5,698 nucleotides of DNA from Gammaproteobacteria bacterium (GTDB lineage Bacteria > Pseudomonadota > Gammaproteobacteria > Burkholderiales > Burkholderiaceae_C): positions 1 to 5,698 of the forward strand of contig JASGCH010000099.1 in assembly GCA_030054245.1 (NCBI GenBank), in the 5' to 3' direction. Shown here piece after piece: positions 1-5,698 of this stretch. The notes below the pieces were generated by a model that worked only from the letters and a program-made list of their open reading frames with translations, was not told where the DNA came from and made no database searches. Both the position numbers and the translations under genes were made by a program. Every line of letters begins with the position of its first letter. The stretch's first letter is position 1.

Positions 1-428
1 GTCAGGTCCTTGAGAATAGCCATATCATAAATGGCAGGAAAGATATGGTATAAAGCTAAAGCTCTCAGCATTAAATTGTCAAAGTTTACCGTAAGTACAT
101 AATCTACATAACCTTCACTCATGAATTGTGCCAAGTAGATATGTGTAACATTGATTTTTGCTTGATCAATCCAGTTTTTCAAAAATCCATCTCTCTCATT
201 TGGCGATAAGGACTCCATTAATTTTGCATAGGTTCTTTGGTCATTAGCCAATTTCTGCACCCTAGGATTGGTCGATTTTTGAAGAATTTGGCTAACTATT
301 TCATGGGCTAAGGGTATATTTCCAGAGCGAGAAGCTCCTGCTCCTAAAAAGAATATAGGTTGTGGATGACCATCACTCTTAGCCACCCTCATTACATACC
401 CTAAATCTTCAATGGTTCGCTCAATCAT
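1..428 (-). CDS. SIR2-like domain protein, N-terminal fragment (3' end beyond window)
   Basis: An uninterrupted frame of about 142 codons runs from an ATG at 428-426 off the left edge; an in-frame TAA lies at 432-434, so no upstream start is possible. Residues 24-39 read PIFFLGAGASRSGNIP, matching the GAGxS...SGIP nucleotide-binding loop at the start of SIR2-type Rossmann domains. Residues 107-120 read YVDYVLTVNFDNLM, matching the T-x-N-[FY]-D segment whose Asn (N115 here) is catalytic in known NAD+-hydrolysing SIR2 proteins. The stretch between (about 45-105) is mostly helical in character and includes LSPNERD and KINVTHIYLAQ. No signal peptide or membrane segment is visible. The catalytic His region and any C-terminal TPR, STAND, HerA-type or other module are outside the window, so subfamily and partners cannot be set. 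SIR2-like proteins with this layout are often NAD+-depleting anti-phage effectors; that role is inferred. A second possible start is Met13 (392-390), which has the better ribosome binding site. The gene is co-directional with secF, 101 nt downstream. GC is 159/420 (38%). Confidence 0.82.
   Translation of the reverse strand, partial: MIERTIEDLGYVMRVAKSDGHPQPIFFLGAGASRSGNIPLAHEIVSQILQKSTNPRVQKLANDQRTYAKLMESLSPNERDGFLKNWIDQAKINVTHIYLAQFMSEGYVDYVLTVNFDNLMLRALALYHIFPAIYDMAILKDL
399..402 (-). promoter_or_regulatory. Possible Shine-Dalgarno for the Met13 start of the SIR2-like gene
   Basis: On the minus strand AGGG at 402-399 is followed by a 6-nt spacer and then an ATG at 392-390 (codon 13). The first ATG (428-426) is preceded only by AAGCTATTAACCA, with no purine-rich core. 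By ribosome-site quality the protein may begin at Met13 (MRVAKSDG...), which still keeps the whole GAGAS loop. By longest-frame logic it begins at 428. Confidence 0.4.
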
Positions 429-529
429 TGGTTAATAGCTTATGTTTAACTCTAGGGTATTCCTAGATCTAGTGCATCTTGTTCGATGCGGTTGCTATGA
501 AGTGCAGAGTTTTCGTCACTCCGGCATCC
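429..529. other. secF to SIR2-like spacer with three small hairpins and no U-tract terminator
   Basis: Three short inverted repeats lie in order after the secF stop. In plus-strand coordinates they are: 505-523, CAGAGT/ACTCCG around a 7-nt loop with one G-U pair; 474-489, GCATC/GATGC around TTGTTC; and 451-467, TCTAGG/CCTAGA around GTATT. The last overlaps a 10-bp palindrome, CTAGATCTAG, at 463-472. None is followed by a T run on the minus strand, so no classical intrinsic terminator is visible for secF. I see no convincing -35/-10 pair for the SIR2-like gene either. The hairpins could slow or process read-through transcripts, or be binding sites; the stems are short and could arise by chance. 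Confidence 0.45.
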
Positions 530-1480
530 TCAAACCTGAGCACCCGAATTGGGATCATCCGATGCGTGGCTTGCCCGCGTATTTTTTATTAAATCTTCAC
601 GCTTGATGCGTAACCACATGGCTATGGATGCGGCGACGAAAACTGAAGAGTAAATACCACACACTATACCTATCGTAAGAGCCAAGGCAAAATAATGTAG
701 TGTTGGTCCGCCAAAAAAATACATAGACAATACCACCAATTGCGTACTTCCATGCGTAATAATGGTGCGACTAATCGTTGCCGTGATGGCGTTATTGATA
801 ATTTCTACGGTATCCATTTTCCTAAATTTACGGAAATTTTCACGAATTCTATCAAATATGATCACGGATTCATTGACTGAATAACCTAGAACCGCCAGAG
901 TGGCGGCTAAGACCGATAAGGAAAATTCCCATTGGAAAAAAGCAAAAAAACCTAAAATGATGACCACATCATGTAAATTGGCGATGATCCCAGCCAAAGC
1001 AAATTTCCATTCAAACCGAAATGATAAATAAATAATAACAAATATCACCACAAATACCAAAGCTAATATCCCATCATTGGCTAATTCCGAACCAATTTGT
1101 GGTCCAATGTATTCCGTCCGCACTAAGCTCGTACTATCGTCCAACTTTGAAAGAACCTGCACCACTTCAGCGGTTTGTTGGCCAACCGGTTTATTGGCAT
1201 TCAACGGTAGCTGAATGAGTATTTCATGAGCACTACCAAAAGCTTGGGCTTGGGCATTTTCATAACCCACCAAGTCTAACTGCTTTCTCACTGCATTCAA
1301 GTCGATCACTTTTGTGGACCTAAATTCCATGAGAGTGCCACCGGTAAACTCTACAGACAAATGTAGTCCCTTATAAAAAAGGAAAAACACCGCCACCACA
1401 AACATACCCAAAGACGCCAGATTAAGCATCTTGGCATGGCGCATGAACGGTATGTCTTGTTTGATACGAAAAAATTCCAT
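530..1480 (-). CDS. secF: Protein translocase subunit SecF
   Basis: This 316-residue inner-membrane protein (E. coli SecF is about 323) forms the SecDF complex with SecD. The complex sits beside SecYEG and uses the proton-motive force to help draw preproteins out on the periplasmic side. TM1 is about residues 19-37. A periplasmic domain follows with EFTGGT at 44-49 and IGPQIGSEL at 125-133. A five-helix bundle then spans about 136-290, with HDVVIILG at 170-177 and the SecF signature TLAVLGYSVNESVIIFDR at 194-211. RIRENFRK (211-218) follows, and ISRTIITHGST and FGGP occur later. These are the family's conserved segments, including the charged residues linked to proton flow. The start at 1480 gives the usual short cytoplasmic N-terminus. 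The secD stop lies only 19 nt upstream and no strong Shine-Dalgarno is seen there, so translation is probably coupled to secD. The 26-residue hydrophilic tail (about 291-316) is unremarkable. Confidence 0.97.
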   Translation of the reverse strand: MEFFRIKQDIPFMRHAKMLNLASLGMFVVAVFFLFYKGLHLSVEFTGGTLMEFRSTKVIDLNAVRKQLDLVGYENAQAQAFGSAHEILIQLPLNANKPVGQQTAEVVQVLSKLDDSTSLVRTEYIGPQIGSELANDGILALVFVVIFVIIYLSFRFEWKFALAGIIANLHDVVIILGFFAFFQWEFSLSVLAATLAVLGYSVNESVIIFDRIRENFRKFRKMDTVEIINNAITATISRTIITHGSTQLVVLSMYFFGGPTLHYFALALTIGIVCGIYSSVFVAASIAMWLRIKREDLIKNTRASHASDDPNSGAQV

Positions 1481-1499
1481 ACTGATTATTTAACTCATT

Positions 1500-3365
1500 T
1501 TATAGGTCTTGTTGCTTCGTAGTTGTATTGGGTTTCCAGATGGTGCCTATGGATATCGTTGATAATTTCTTCTGCCTACCATACCAAAAATTGACCACTC
1601 CGCGGGCGAAAAAAACCGCAGAAAACATACTCGTTAAAATGCCCAAACAATGCACTACGGCAAATCCCTTAATGGGACCCGAACCAAAAGCATACAATGC
1701 GACACCGGCAATCAAGGTAGTGATATTGGAATCTAATATAGTTCCCCAAGCCCTATCAAAGCCGTTGTAAATAGCCATCTGGGGGCTTTGCCCCAAACGC
1801 AATTCCTCGCGTATTCTTTCGTTGATCAATACATTTGAGTCGATAGCCATTCCTATGACTAAAGCAATGGCCGCCATACCAGGTAAAGTGAGTGTCGCTT
1901 GTAACCCAGATAAAACTGAAACCAACAACAATAAGTTAAAAGCCAAGGCAAGGCTAGAAAATAAGCCAAACAAAAGATAATAAAGCATCATAAATCCGGC
2001 GACTGCGACAAATCCCCACAATACACTTTGAAACCCCTTTTTAATATTTTCAGCGCCCAAACTTGGACCTATGGTGCGTTCCTCAATGATTTCCATAGGC
2101 GCGGCTAGGGATCCAGCGCGCAACAACAAAGCCACTAAATTGGCTTCTTCGGTGGACATATTGCCAGTGATTTGCACCTTACCCCCGTTTATTTCACTGC
2201 GAATGACTGGAGCGGTAACCACTTCTCCTTGCCCTTTTTCAAACAACAAAATGGCAATGCGTTTATTGATATTGTCTCTAGTAACCTGTGCAAAAATTCT
2301 GGAACCTTTGGCATCCAAGGTGAGATGAACCGCGACTTCATTGGTAACACCGTCAAAACCGGGTTGAGCGTCGGTTAAGTTGCCACCGCTCAGGATAGGG
2401 TCCTTTTTAACAATATAGGCTTGACCATTCCGGTCTAAATAGCGTTCACTGCCAAACGGCACCTCTTGTTGACCTCTTTCAGCGGCCAATCCAGCCACCG
2501 ATTCATCGACCATCCGTAACTCAAGCGTCGCTGTTCTACCAATGATATCCTTGGCTTTCGCTGAATCCTGTACACCGGGCAACTGAATAACGATTCTCTC
2601 TAGTCCTTGTTGTTGTATCACCGGTTCAGTTACGCCAAGTTCGTTGATACGATTATGCAAAGTGGTTATATTTTGTTGTAAGGCTAGTTTTTTTAAAGAA
2701 ACGATGGATTCGGGCTTAAGCGTTACATGGATCGCTTGGTCTAGGGTGTATTGCAAGTCTGGGTATTGAGATTGCAAGGCAGTACTTATATCGTTGATAG
2801 ATTGAGTAGCATAGGGGCGAACTTGTACGCTCATACCCATTCTTGAAACCCCACCATGCCGAATATTCTTCTCTCTTAAATGAGTTTTGAAGTCACTTAC
2901 TATAGAATCCAATTTTTGAGTCACCGAAGCGTTGACATCTACCTGCAAGACAAAATGCATCCCACCGCGTAAATCCAAGCCTAAATACATAGGATTGGCA
3001 CGAATAGCACGCAGTATCTGAGGTGATCGAGGAATGAGATTTAAGGCAACCACATAGTTTTGCTGTAGCTTTTGCTCAGTCAAATATTTTTCTGCTAAAA
3101 ACTTAGCTTTTAGCTGGTCGTCACTATTTTGGAATAGAAACACCAAGGAATTGTTCTCTTGTATGATATTCTGAACAATCAGTTGGGAATTTGTGAAGGC
3201 CTTTTCAAGTTGGACTTGAATATCCTGATTTAATTTAGCCGCTGGTTTGGTACTGGATATTTGGATAGCGGGAGCCTCGCCATAAAAATTGGGTAAGGCA
3301 TAAACTATCCCCAAAATTAAGGCAGACAAAATGACTAGGTACTTCCAAAGAGCATATCTGTTCAT
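1500..3365 (-). CDS. secD: Protein translocase subunit SecD
   Basis: This is the 621-residue partner of SecF (E. coli SecD is about 615) in the accessory translocase complex. The start MNRYALWKYL closely matches E. coli MLNRYPLWKY, and an AGG 6 nt before the ATG supports it. TM1 is about 9-26. The large periplasmic region (about 27-440) opens with a proteobacterial-type N-terminal segment, then YLGLDLRGGMHFVLQVDV (127-144, the LDLRGG hallmark), LHNRINELGVTEPVIQQQG (236-254) and IVIQLPGVQD (258-267). The P1 head follows, then LLLRAGSLAAP (413-423) and EERTIGPSLG (428-437) ahead of the membrane bundle. TM2-TM6 span about 443-592, with the MAIDSNVLINERIREEL motif at 506-522. D509 there corresponds to the Asp essential for proton-driven activity in E. 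coli SecD. DSNITTLI follows at 545-552. All key motifs are intact. The yajC stop is 91 nt upstream and the secF start 19 nt downstream, consistent with one operon. Confidence 0.98.
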   Translation of the reverse strand: MNRYALWKYLVILSALILGIVYALPNFYGEAPAIQISSTKPAAKLNQDIQVQLEKAFTNSQLIVQNIIQENNSLVFLFQNSDDQLKAKFLAEKYLTEQKLQQNYVVALNLIPRSPQILRAIRANPMYLGLDLRGGMHFVLQVDVNASVTQKLDSIVSDFKTHLREKNIRHGGVSRMGMSVQVRPYATQSINDISTALQSQYPDLQYTLDQAIHVTLKPESIVSLKKLALQQNITTLHNRINELGVTEPVIQQQGLERIVIQLPGVQDSAKAKDIIGRTATLELRMVDESVAGLAAERGQQEVPFGSERYLDRNGQAYIVKKDPILSGGNLTDAQPGFDGVTNEVAVHLTLDAKGSRIFAQVTRDNINKRIAILLFEKGQGEVVTAPVIRSEINGGKVQITGNMSTEEANLVALLLRAGSLAAPMEIIEERTIGPSLGAENIKKGFQSVLWGFVAVAGFMMLYYLLFGLFSSLALAFNLLLLVSVLSGLQATLTLPGMAAIALVIGMAIDSNVLINERIREELRLGQSPQMAIYNGFDRAWGTILDSNITTLIAGVALYAFGSGPIKGFAVVHCLGILTSMFSAVFFARGVVNFWYGRQKKLSTISIGTIWKPNTTTKQQDL

Positions 3366-3456
3366 ATAAACCTACATTAACAACCATAATTGACCAGTAC
3401 TCCTGAAGCGAACTAGGAGCCTCTAACCCGAACACCCCCCCAAACTATGCTTGTCA
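3366..3456. other. yajC-secD spacer with one short inverted repeat
   Basis: The 91-nt gap is longer than the few tens of bases usual between these genes. It contains a 5-bp inverted repeat, CTCCT (3400-3404) with AGGAG (3415-3419), around a 10-nt loop, and a run of seven C (seven G on the coding strand) at 3435-3441. There is no U-tract and no convincing promoter, so the spacer probably lies inside one transcript. It could affect expression of secD relative to yajC, but nothing here proves that. Confidence 0.35.
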
Positions 3457-3780
3457 TCAAAAGTTAACGGTTCCCTTAGGTAAAACATGTACCACTGAAC
3501 TGCGTTGGACTTGAATCATCAGCCCTTTGGCAATTTCCAGCTGAATGACATCCCCTTCAATTTTTTGTATCACGCCCAACATACCTCCCGAAGTAACCAC
3601 TTCGGTATGAGTGGTTAAAGAATCCAACATCATTTTCATTTCTTTCTGCTTTTTCATTTGGGGTCTTATCATAACAAAATAAAGAACCACAAAAATTAAA
3701 ATAAGCGGGGCAAAAGAAGCCAGAGAAAAAGCCGTTTGATTAGCACTCTGGTCTTGGGCAAAAGCATTATTTATAAACAT
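3457..3780 (-). CDS. yajC: Sec translocon accessory protein YajC
   Basis: This small inner-membrane protein of 107 residues (E. coli YajC is 110) copurifies with SecDF and SecYEG; its exact biochemical role is unsettled. The layout is typical. A short N-terminal segment comes first (MFINNAFAQDQSANQ). One membrane helix follows at about 19-37 (SLASFAPLILIFVVLYFVM), then the signature IRPQMKKQKEMKMMLDSL (38-55). A small beta-rich cytoplasmic domain ends the protein, with VVTSGGMLGVIQKIEGD at 61-77. The start is supported by AGAAG (3791-3787) 6 nt before the ATG. It is the first gene of the yajC-secD-secF cluster, with an extended -10 promoter about 50 nt upstream. In E. coli the gene before yajC is tgt; here it is the SpoT-like gene. 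Confidence 0.97.
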   Translation of the reverse strand: MFINNAFAQDQSANQTAFSLASFAPLILIFVVLYFVMIRPQMKKQKEMKMMLDSLTTHTEVVTSGGMLGVIQKIEGDVIQLEIAKGLMIQVQRSSVVHVLPKGTVNF

Positions 3781-3832
3781 ACATTACTTCTAATTAATAC
3801 AACATACTCGTTGTAAGGGTGAATTTCTAGGA

Positions 3833-3841
3833 ATTATACCA
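3833..3841 (-). promoter_or_regulatory. Extended -10 promoter of the yajC-secD-secF operon
   Basis: The minus strand reads TGG (3841-3839) directly followed by a perfect TATAAT (3838-3833), the TGn extended -10 arrangement of sigma-70 promoters. No good -35 hexamer lies 16-18 nt upstream (the region reads AAGGGG/AGGGGT), which is tolerable for extended -10 promoters. Transcription would start near 3826, giving a leader of about 45 nt before the yajC ATG at 3780. Confidence 0.6.
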
Positions 3842-3955
3842 CAACAACGACCTTACCCCTTCCCTTAATGAACCAACTTGAAACAACCGCGGAAAATAGC
3901 GATTACGGTATGACAGCTCACCGAGCGGTACCAGCCGATGGAGCGACAGTCTTGG
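3842..3955. other. GC-rich spacer after the spoT stop codon
   Basis: This is the spoT-proximal part of the 175-nt spacer. GC is 32/55 (58%) at 3901-3955 against 18/60 (30%) at 3781-3840. A GCTC/GAGC stem with a 3-nt loop (3916-3926) sits between outer TACC/GGTA arms (3929-3932 and 3907-3910); the minus strand then continues GTAATCGCTATTTTCC, with only a 4-T run. It could be a weak or imperfect terminator for spoT, but it does not meet the usual stem-plus-U-tract form. No RNA gene is recognised. Confidence 0.3.
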
Positions 3956-5698
3956 TCAATGCACCTCATTTATAGCGTCCTCCTCTGGTCTTGCCACGAT
4001 ATTTTTCACATTCGGGCTTTGTAAGTTTTTAATAACTTTTTGGAGATGTTCGAGGTTATAGACGCCAATCATCAATTTGACTTGAATAAACTTTTCCTTA
4101 GAACTTTGAAATACCAATTCATCCCTAGAGGCCGTGTAAACTTCGGATTCACAATGATTAACTTGGTTGGTAAAAAAAGACAATACCCCTGGTGCCTCTT
4201 TGACCTCTAAAACCAATGGAATTTTAAATTCTTGCACAAAGTCATCATCCCAGAGAGAGCTGATATATTGCTCAGGATGCTTTTTTTGTGCATTTTGTAT
4301 GATTTTGCATTGATAATTGTGTATGAACAACCCTTGTCCGCGGATAAACTGGCACACCACTCTATCCCCCAATATCGGATAACAACATTTGGCCGGTTGA
4401 AGTGTGTGAAAATTTTCATTGGTGATCATAAAACTCTCTGTTGCCATATTATGCTCCCAAGTTGCCCTAGCTTTATGCATTAACCAAGTATCTGGAGCTA
4501 CTCCTAATCGGCTAAGAATGGTGACTATATGCTTAGCATAATGCAGAGAGCTTTCATGACCTAACCCAATACCCAATAAAATATCTGGCATGGATTTTCT
4601 ATGGCTCATCTGCAGTAGCTCTTGCCAAAGCGGTAAATTGGCATCATAAAAATCAGGTAGGTCTCTGATACCTTCTGCTCGCAATGCTTGAGACAATAAA
4701 ATAACCCCTAAATTACGCGCTTCCTTTTGATTTAAGCTATTGATATAAGATTTTATATTTTGTCTTGCTCGCGTAGTTGCGACAATCTTCAACCATGAAG
4801 ACTGTGGACAAGCCAATGGATCGGTTTCAATTTCGACCACATCGCCGTTGTTCAGCTTAGCATTGAGCAACACCGGTTCGTTATTAATTTTAGCCGCGGC
4901 GACATGAGAACCCATATCTCTATGAATCGCGTAAGCAAAATCTATGGGTGTTGAACCAAAAGGTAACTCCACAATCTTACCTCGTGGCGTAAATACATAG
5001 ACTGTGTCTGCGGCGTCATCGATGTCCAAATCTGCTTTGGTTGCCAACCAAAATTCACCACTATCTTGGGTTACTTCTTGAATCTCCATAAGAGACCGAA
5101 TCGGCTTAAAGGTCGCCATGTTCGGTCCTGGATTTTGATTTTTATAGATCCAATGAGCGGCGGCACCCGATTCAGCCACTAAATGCATATCTTCCGTTCT
5201 AATTTGTATTTCTATACGAAATCCAGAAGAAACAACCACTGTAGTATGTAGGGACTGATAGCCATTAGGCTTAGGATTGGCCGTGTAATCTTTAAATAAC
5301 CCGGGCAACGGCTTATAAATTCTATGTAACAATCCTAAAGTAGTATAACAATCAATATGGCTTTTTACTAAAATACGCATGCCATAAACATCATTGATTT
5401 GGGCAAAGGTGAGATTCCGACCAACCATCTTAGAATAAATCGAATAGATTGATTTTTCACGGCCAAAAGTTTTCACTTCTAGTCCCTCAGCAGAACAAGC
5501 ATTTTGTACTTGCATTTCAATGGTATGAATAAGCCCAGCATAGCGTTGACGAATATTATTTACGGCTTTTGTTAAAACTTGAAAGCGCCATGGAAATAGG
5601 GCTTTCCAAGCCAAGTTTTGTAATTCTCGATAAGCCATATTTAGCCCTAATCTATAAGCTAAGGGGGCATAAATATCTAAGGTTTCAACACATATATT
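3956..5698 (-). CDS. spoT: SpoT/Rel-type (p)ppGpp synthetase (5' end beyond window)
   Basis: The frame is open to the right edge; its first 20 visible residues include ETLDIYAPLAYRLGLN, the standard segment after the HD hydrolase domain in RelA/SpoT proteins. The ATG at 5638 is therefore internal, and about 140-150 N-terminal residues are missing from view. Numbering from that Met, the synthetase domain has FGREKSIYSIYSKM (58-71), DVYGMRILV (83-91, catalytic-type Asp D83), LFKDYTANPKPNGYQSLHT (114-132) and EIQIRTEDMH (143-152, E143), then AAHWIYK. TGS is about 212-273 (VYVFTPRGKIVELP...FAYAIH). A helical region follows. The conserved-cysteine domain has CCYPILGD (418-425) and H440...C444, and a C-terminal ACT domain lies at about 471-550. 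GREK and the KD of LFKD resemble bifunctional SpoT/Rel rather than RelA (GRPK, EFDD); hydrolase activity is inferred, since the HD domain is unseen. The family makes and degrades the stringent-response alarmone. The C-terminus looks complete. Its neighbours differ from E. coli spoT, which lies with gmk, rpoZ, trmH and recG. Confidence 0.93.
   Translation of the reverse strand, partial: NICVETLDIYAPLAYRLGLNMAYRELQNLAWKALFPWRFQVLTKAVNNIRQRYAGLIHTIEMQVQNACSAEGLEVKTFGREKSIYSIYSKMVGRNLTFAQINDVYGMRILVKSHIDCYTTLGLLHRIYKPLPGLFKDYTANPKPNGYQSLHTTVVVSSGFRIEIQIRTEDMHLVAESGAAAHWIYKNQNPGPNMATFKPIRSLMEIQEVTQDSGEFWLATKADLDIDDAADTVYVFTPRGKIVELPFGSTPIDFAYAIHRDMGSHVAAAKINNEPVLLNAKLNNGDVVEIETDPLACPQSSWLKIVATTRARQNIKSYINSLNQKEARNLGVILLSQALRAEGIRDLPDFYDANLPLWQELLQMSHRKSMPDILLGIGLGHESSLHYAKHIVTILSRLGVAPDTWLMHKARATWEHNMATESFMITNENFHTLQPAKCCYPILGDRVVCQFIRGQGLFIHNYQCKIIQNAQKKHPEQYISSLWDDDFVQEFKIPLVLEVKEAPGVLSFFTNQVNHCESEVYTASRDELVFQSSKEKFIQVKLMIGVYNLEHLQKVIKNLQSPNVKNIVARPEEDAINEVH

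Noticed and set aside
1..428. Recent horizontal transfer of the SIR2-like gene judged from base composition
   Set aside because: GC of 38% against about 41% in a 420-nt stretch of secF is too small a difference in so short a fragment to support transfer.
1528..1770. Plus-strand ORF of 80 codons
   Set aside because: It lies wholly antisense to the conserved C-terminal part of secD, has no ribosome site and has no recognisable motif.
2071..2378. Two overlapping plus-strand ORFs (85 and 68 codons)
   Set aside because: Both are antisense to the conserved secD periplasmic and TM2-proximal region, overlap one another in different frames and resemble no known family.
3235..3435. Minus-strand 66-codon frame overlapping the secD start; considered as a regulatory leader peptide
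   Set aside because: It starts at a GTG directly abutting the G run with no spaced Shine-Dalgarno, runs about 130 nt into secD in another frame, and lacks a signal peptide or arrest-like motif.
3907..3932. Intrinsic terminator for spoT
   Set aside because: The stem is imperfect (GCTC/GAGC plus distant GGTA/TACC) and is not followed directly by a U-tract, so it is described only as part of the spacer.
3868..3975. Plus-strand 35-codon ORF beginning MNQLETTAENS
   Set aside because: It has no Shine-Dalgarno (pyrimidine-rich CCCCTTCCCTTA precedes the ATG), overlaps the spoT 3' end and has no recognised relative; kept only as part of the GC-rich block.
4207..4483. ORFs on both strands (70 codons minus, 83 codons plus) within spoT
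   Set aside because: Both are shadows of the conserved cysteine/ACT-linker part of the RSH protein, whose own frame carries the clear domain motifs.
5636..5638. ATG at 5638 as the true start of the RSH gene
   Set aside because: The frame continues upstream to the window edge and encodes the conserved ETLDIYAPLAYRLGLN segment, so this Met is internal and the gene is merely cut by the window.

Overview
The window is a compact bacterial chromosomal segment in which every supported gene lies on the minus strand. Reading in the direction of transcription, from high to low coordinates, it holds a 5'-truncated SpoT/Rel-type (p)ppGpp synthetase gene, then yajC, secD and secF, then the first ~142 codons of a SIR2-like domain protein that runs off the left edge. 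Coding density is high and spacers are short. GC is about 41% in the stretch of secF I counted and about 38% in the SIR2 fragment. Separate secD and secF genes, a SecD of E. coli-like length whose N-terminus closely resembles E. coli SecD, and a SpoT-like protein all point to a gammaproteobacterium. An AT-leaning lineage such as the Legionella/Coxiella relatives would fit, but I cannot fix the genus from this sequence.

Region by region: 3956-5698 encodes the end of the HD/synthetase linker, the (p)ppGpp synthetase domain, and the TGS, helical, conserved-cysteine and ACT domains of the stringent-response enzyme; its hydrolase domain is outside the window. A 175-nt spacer follows (3781-3955). 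Its spoT-proximal part is GC-rich, and its yajC-proximal part is AT-rich and carries a consensus extended -10 element (TGG then TATAAT) about 50 nt upstream of yajC, the probable promoter of the sec operon. yajC (3457-3780), secD (1500-3365) and secF (530-1480) encode the accessory complex of the SecYEG translocon, which uses the proton-motive force to help pull secreted proteins across the inner membrane. The spacers are 91 nt (yajC-secD) and 19 nt (secD-secF).

Downstream of secF, a 101-nt spacer (429-529) contains three short hairpins but no U-tract terminator. It leads into an ORF (1-428) with the GAGAS nucleotide-binding motif and the TVNFD motif of SIR2-like NAD+-consuming domains. This is the one accessory-looking gene and the best candidate for something new, most plausibly the N-terminus of a SIR2-type anti-phage or abortive-infection effector. 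The rest of that gene, and any partner genes, lie outside the window. The other points of interest are the unusual spoT-yajC adjacency (the commonly seen upstream gene, tgt, is absent) and an RXKD-type synthetase signature that reads LFKD.
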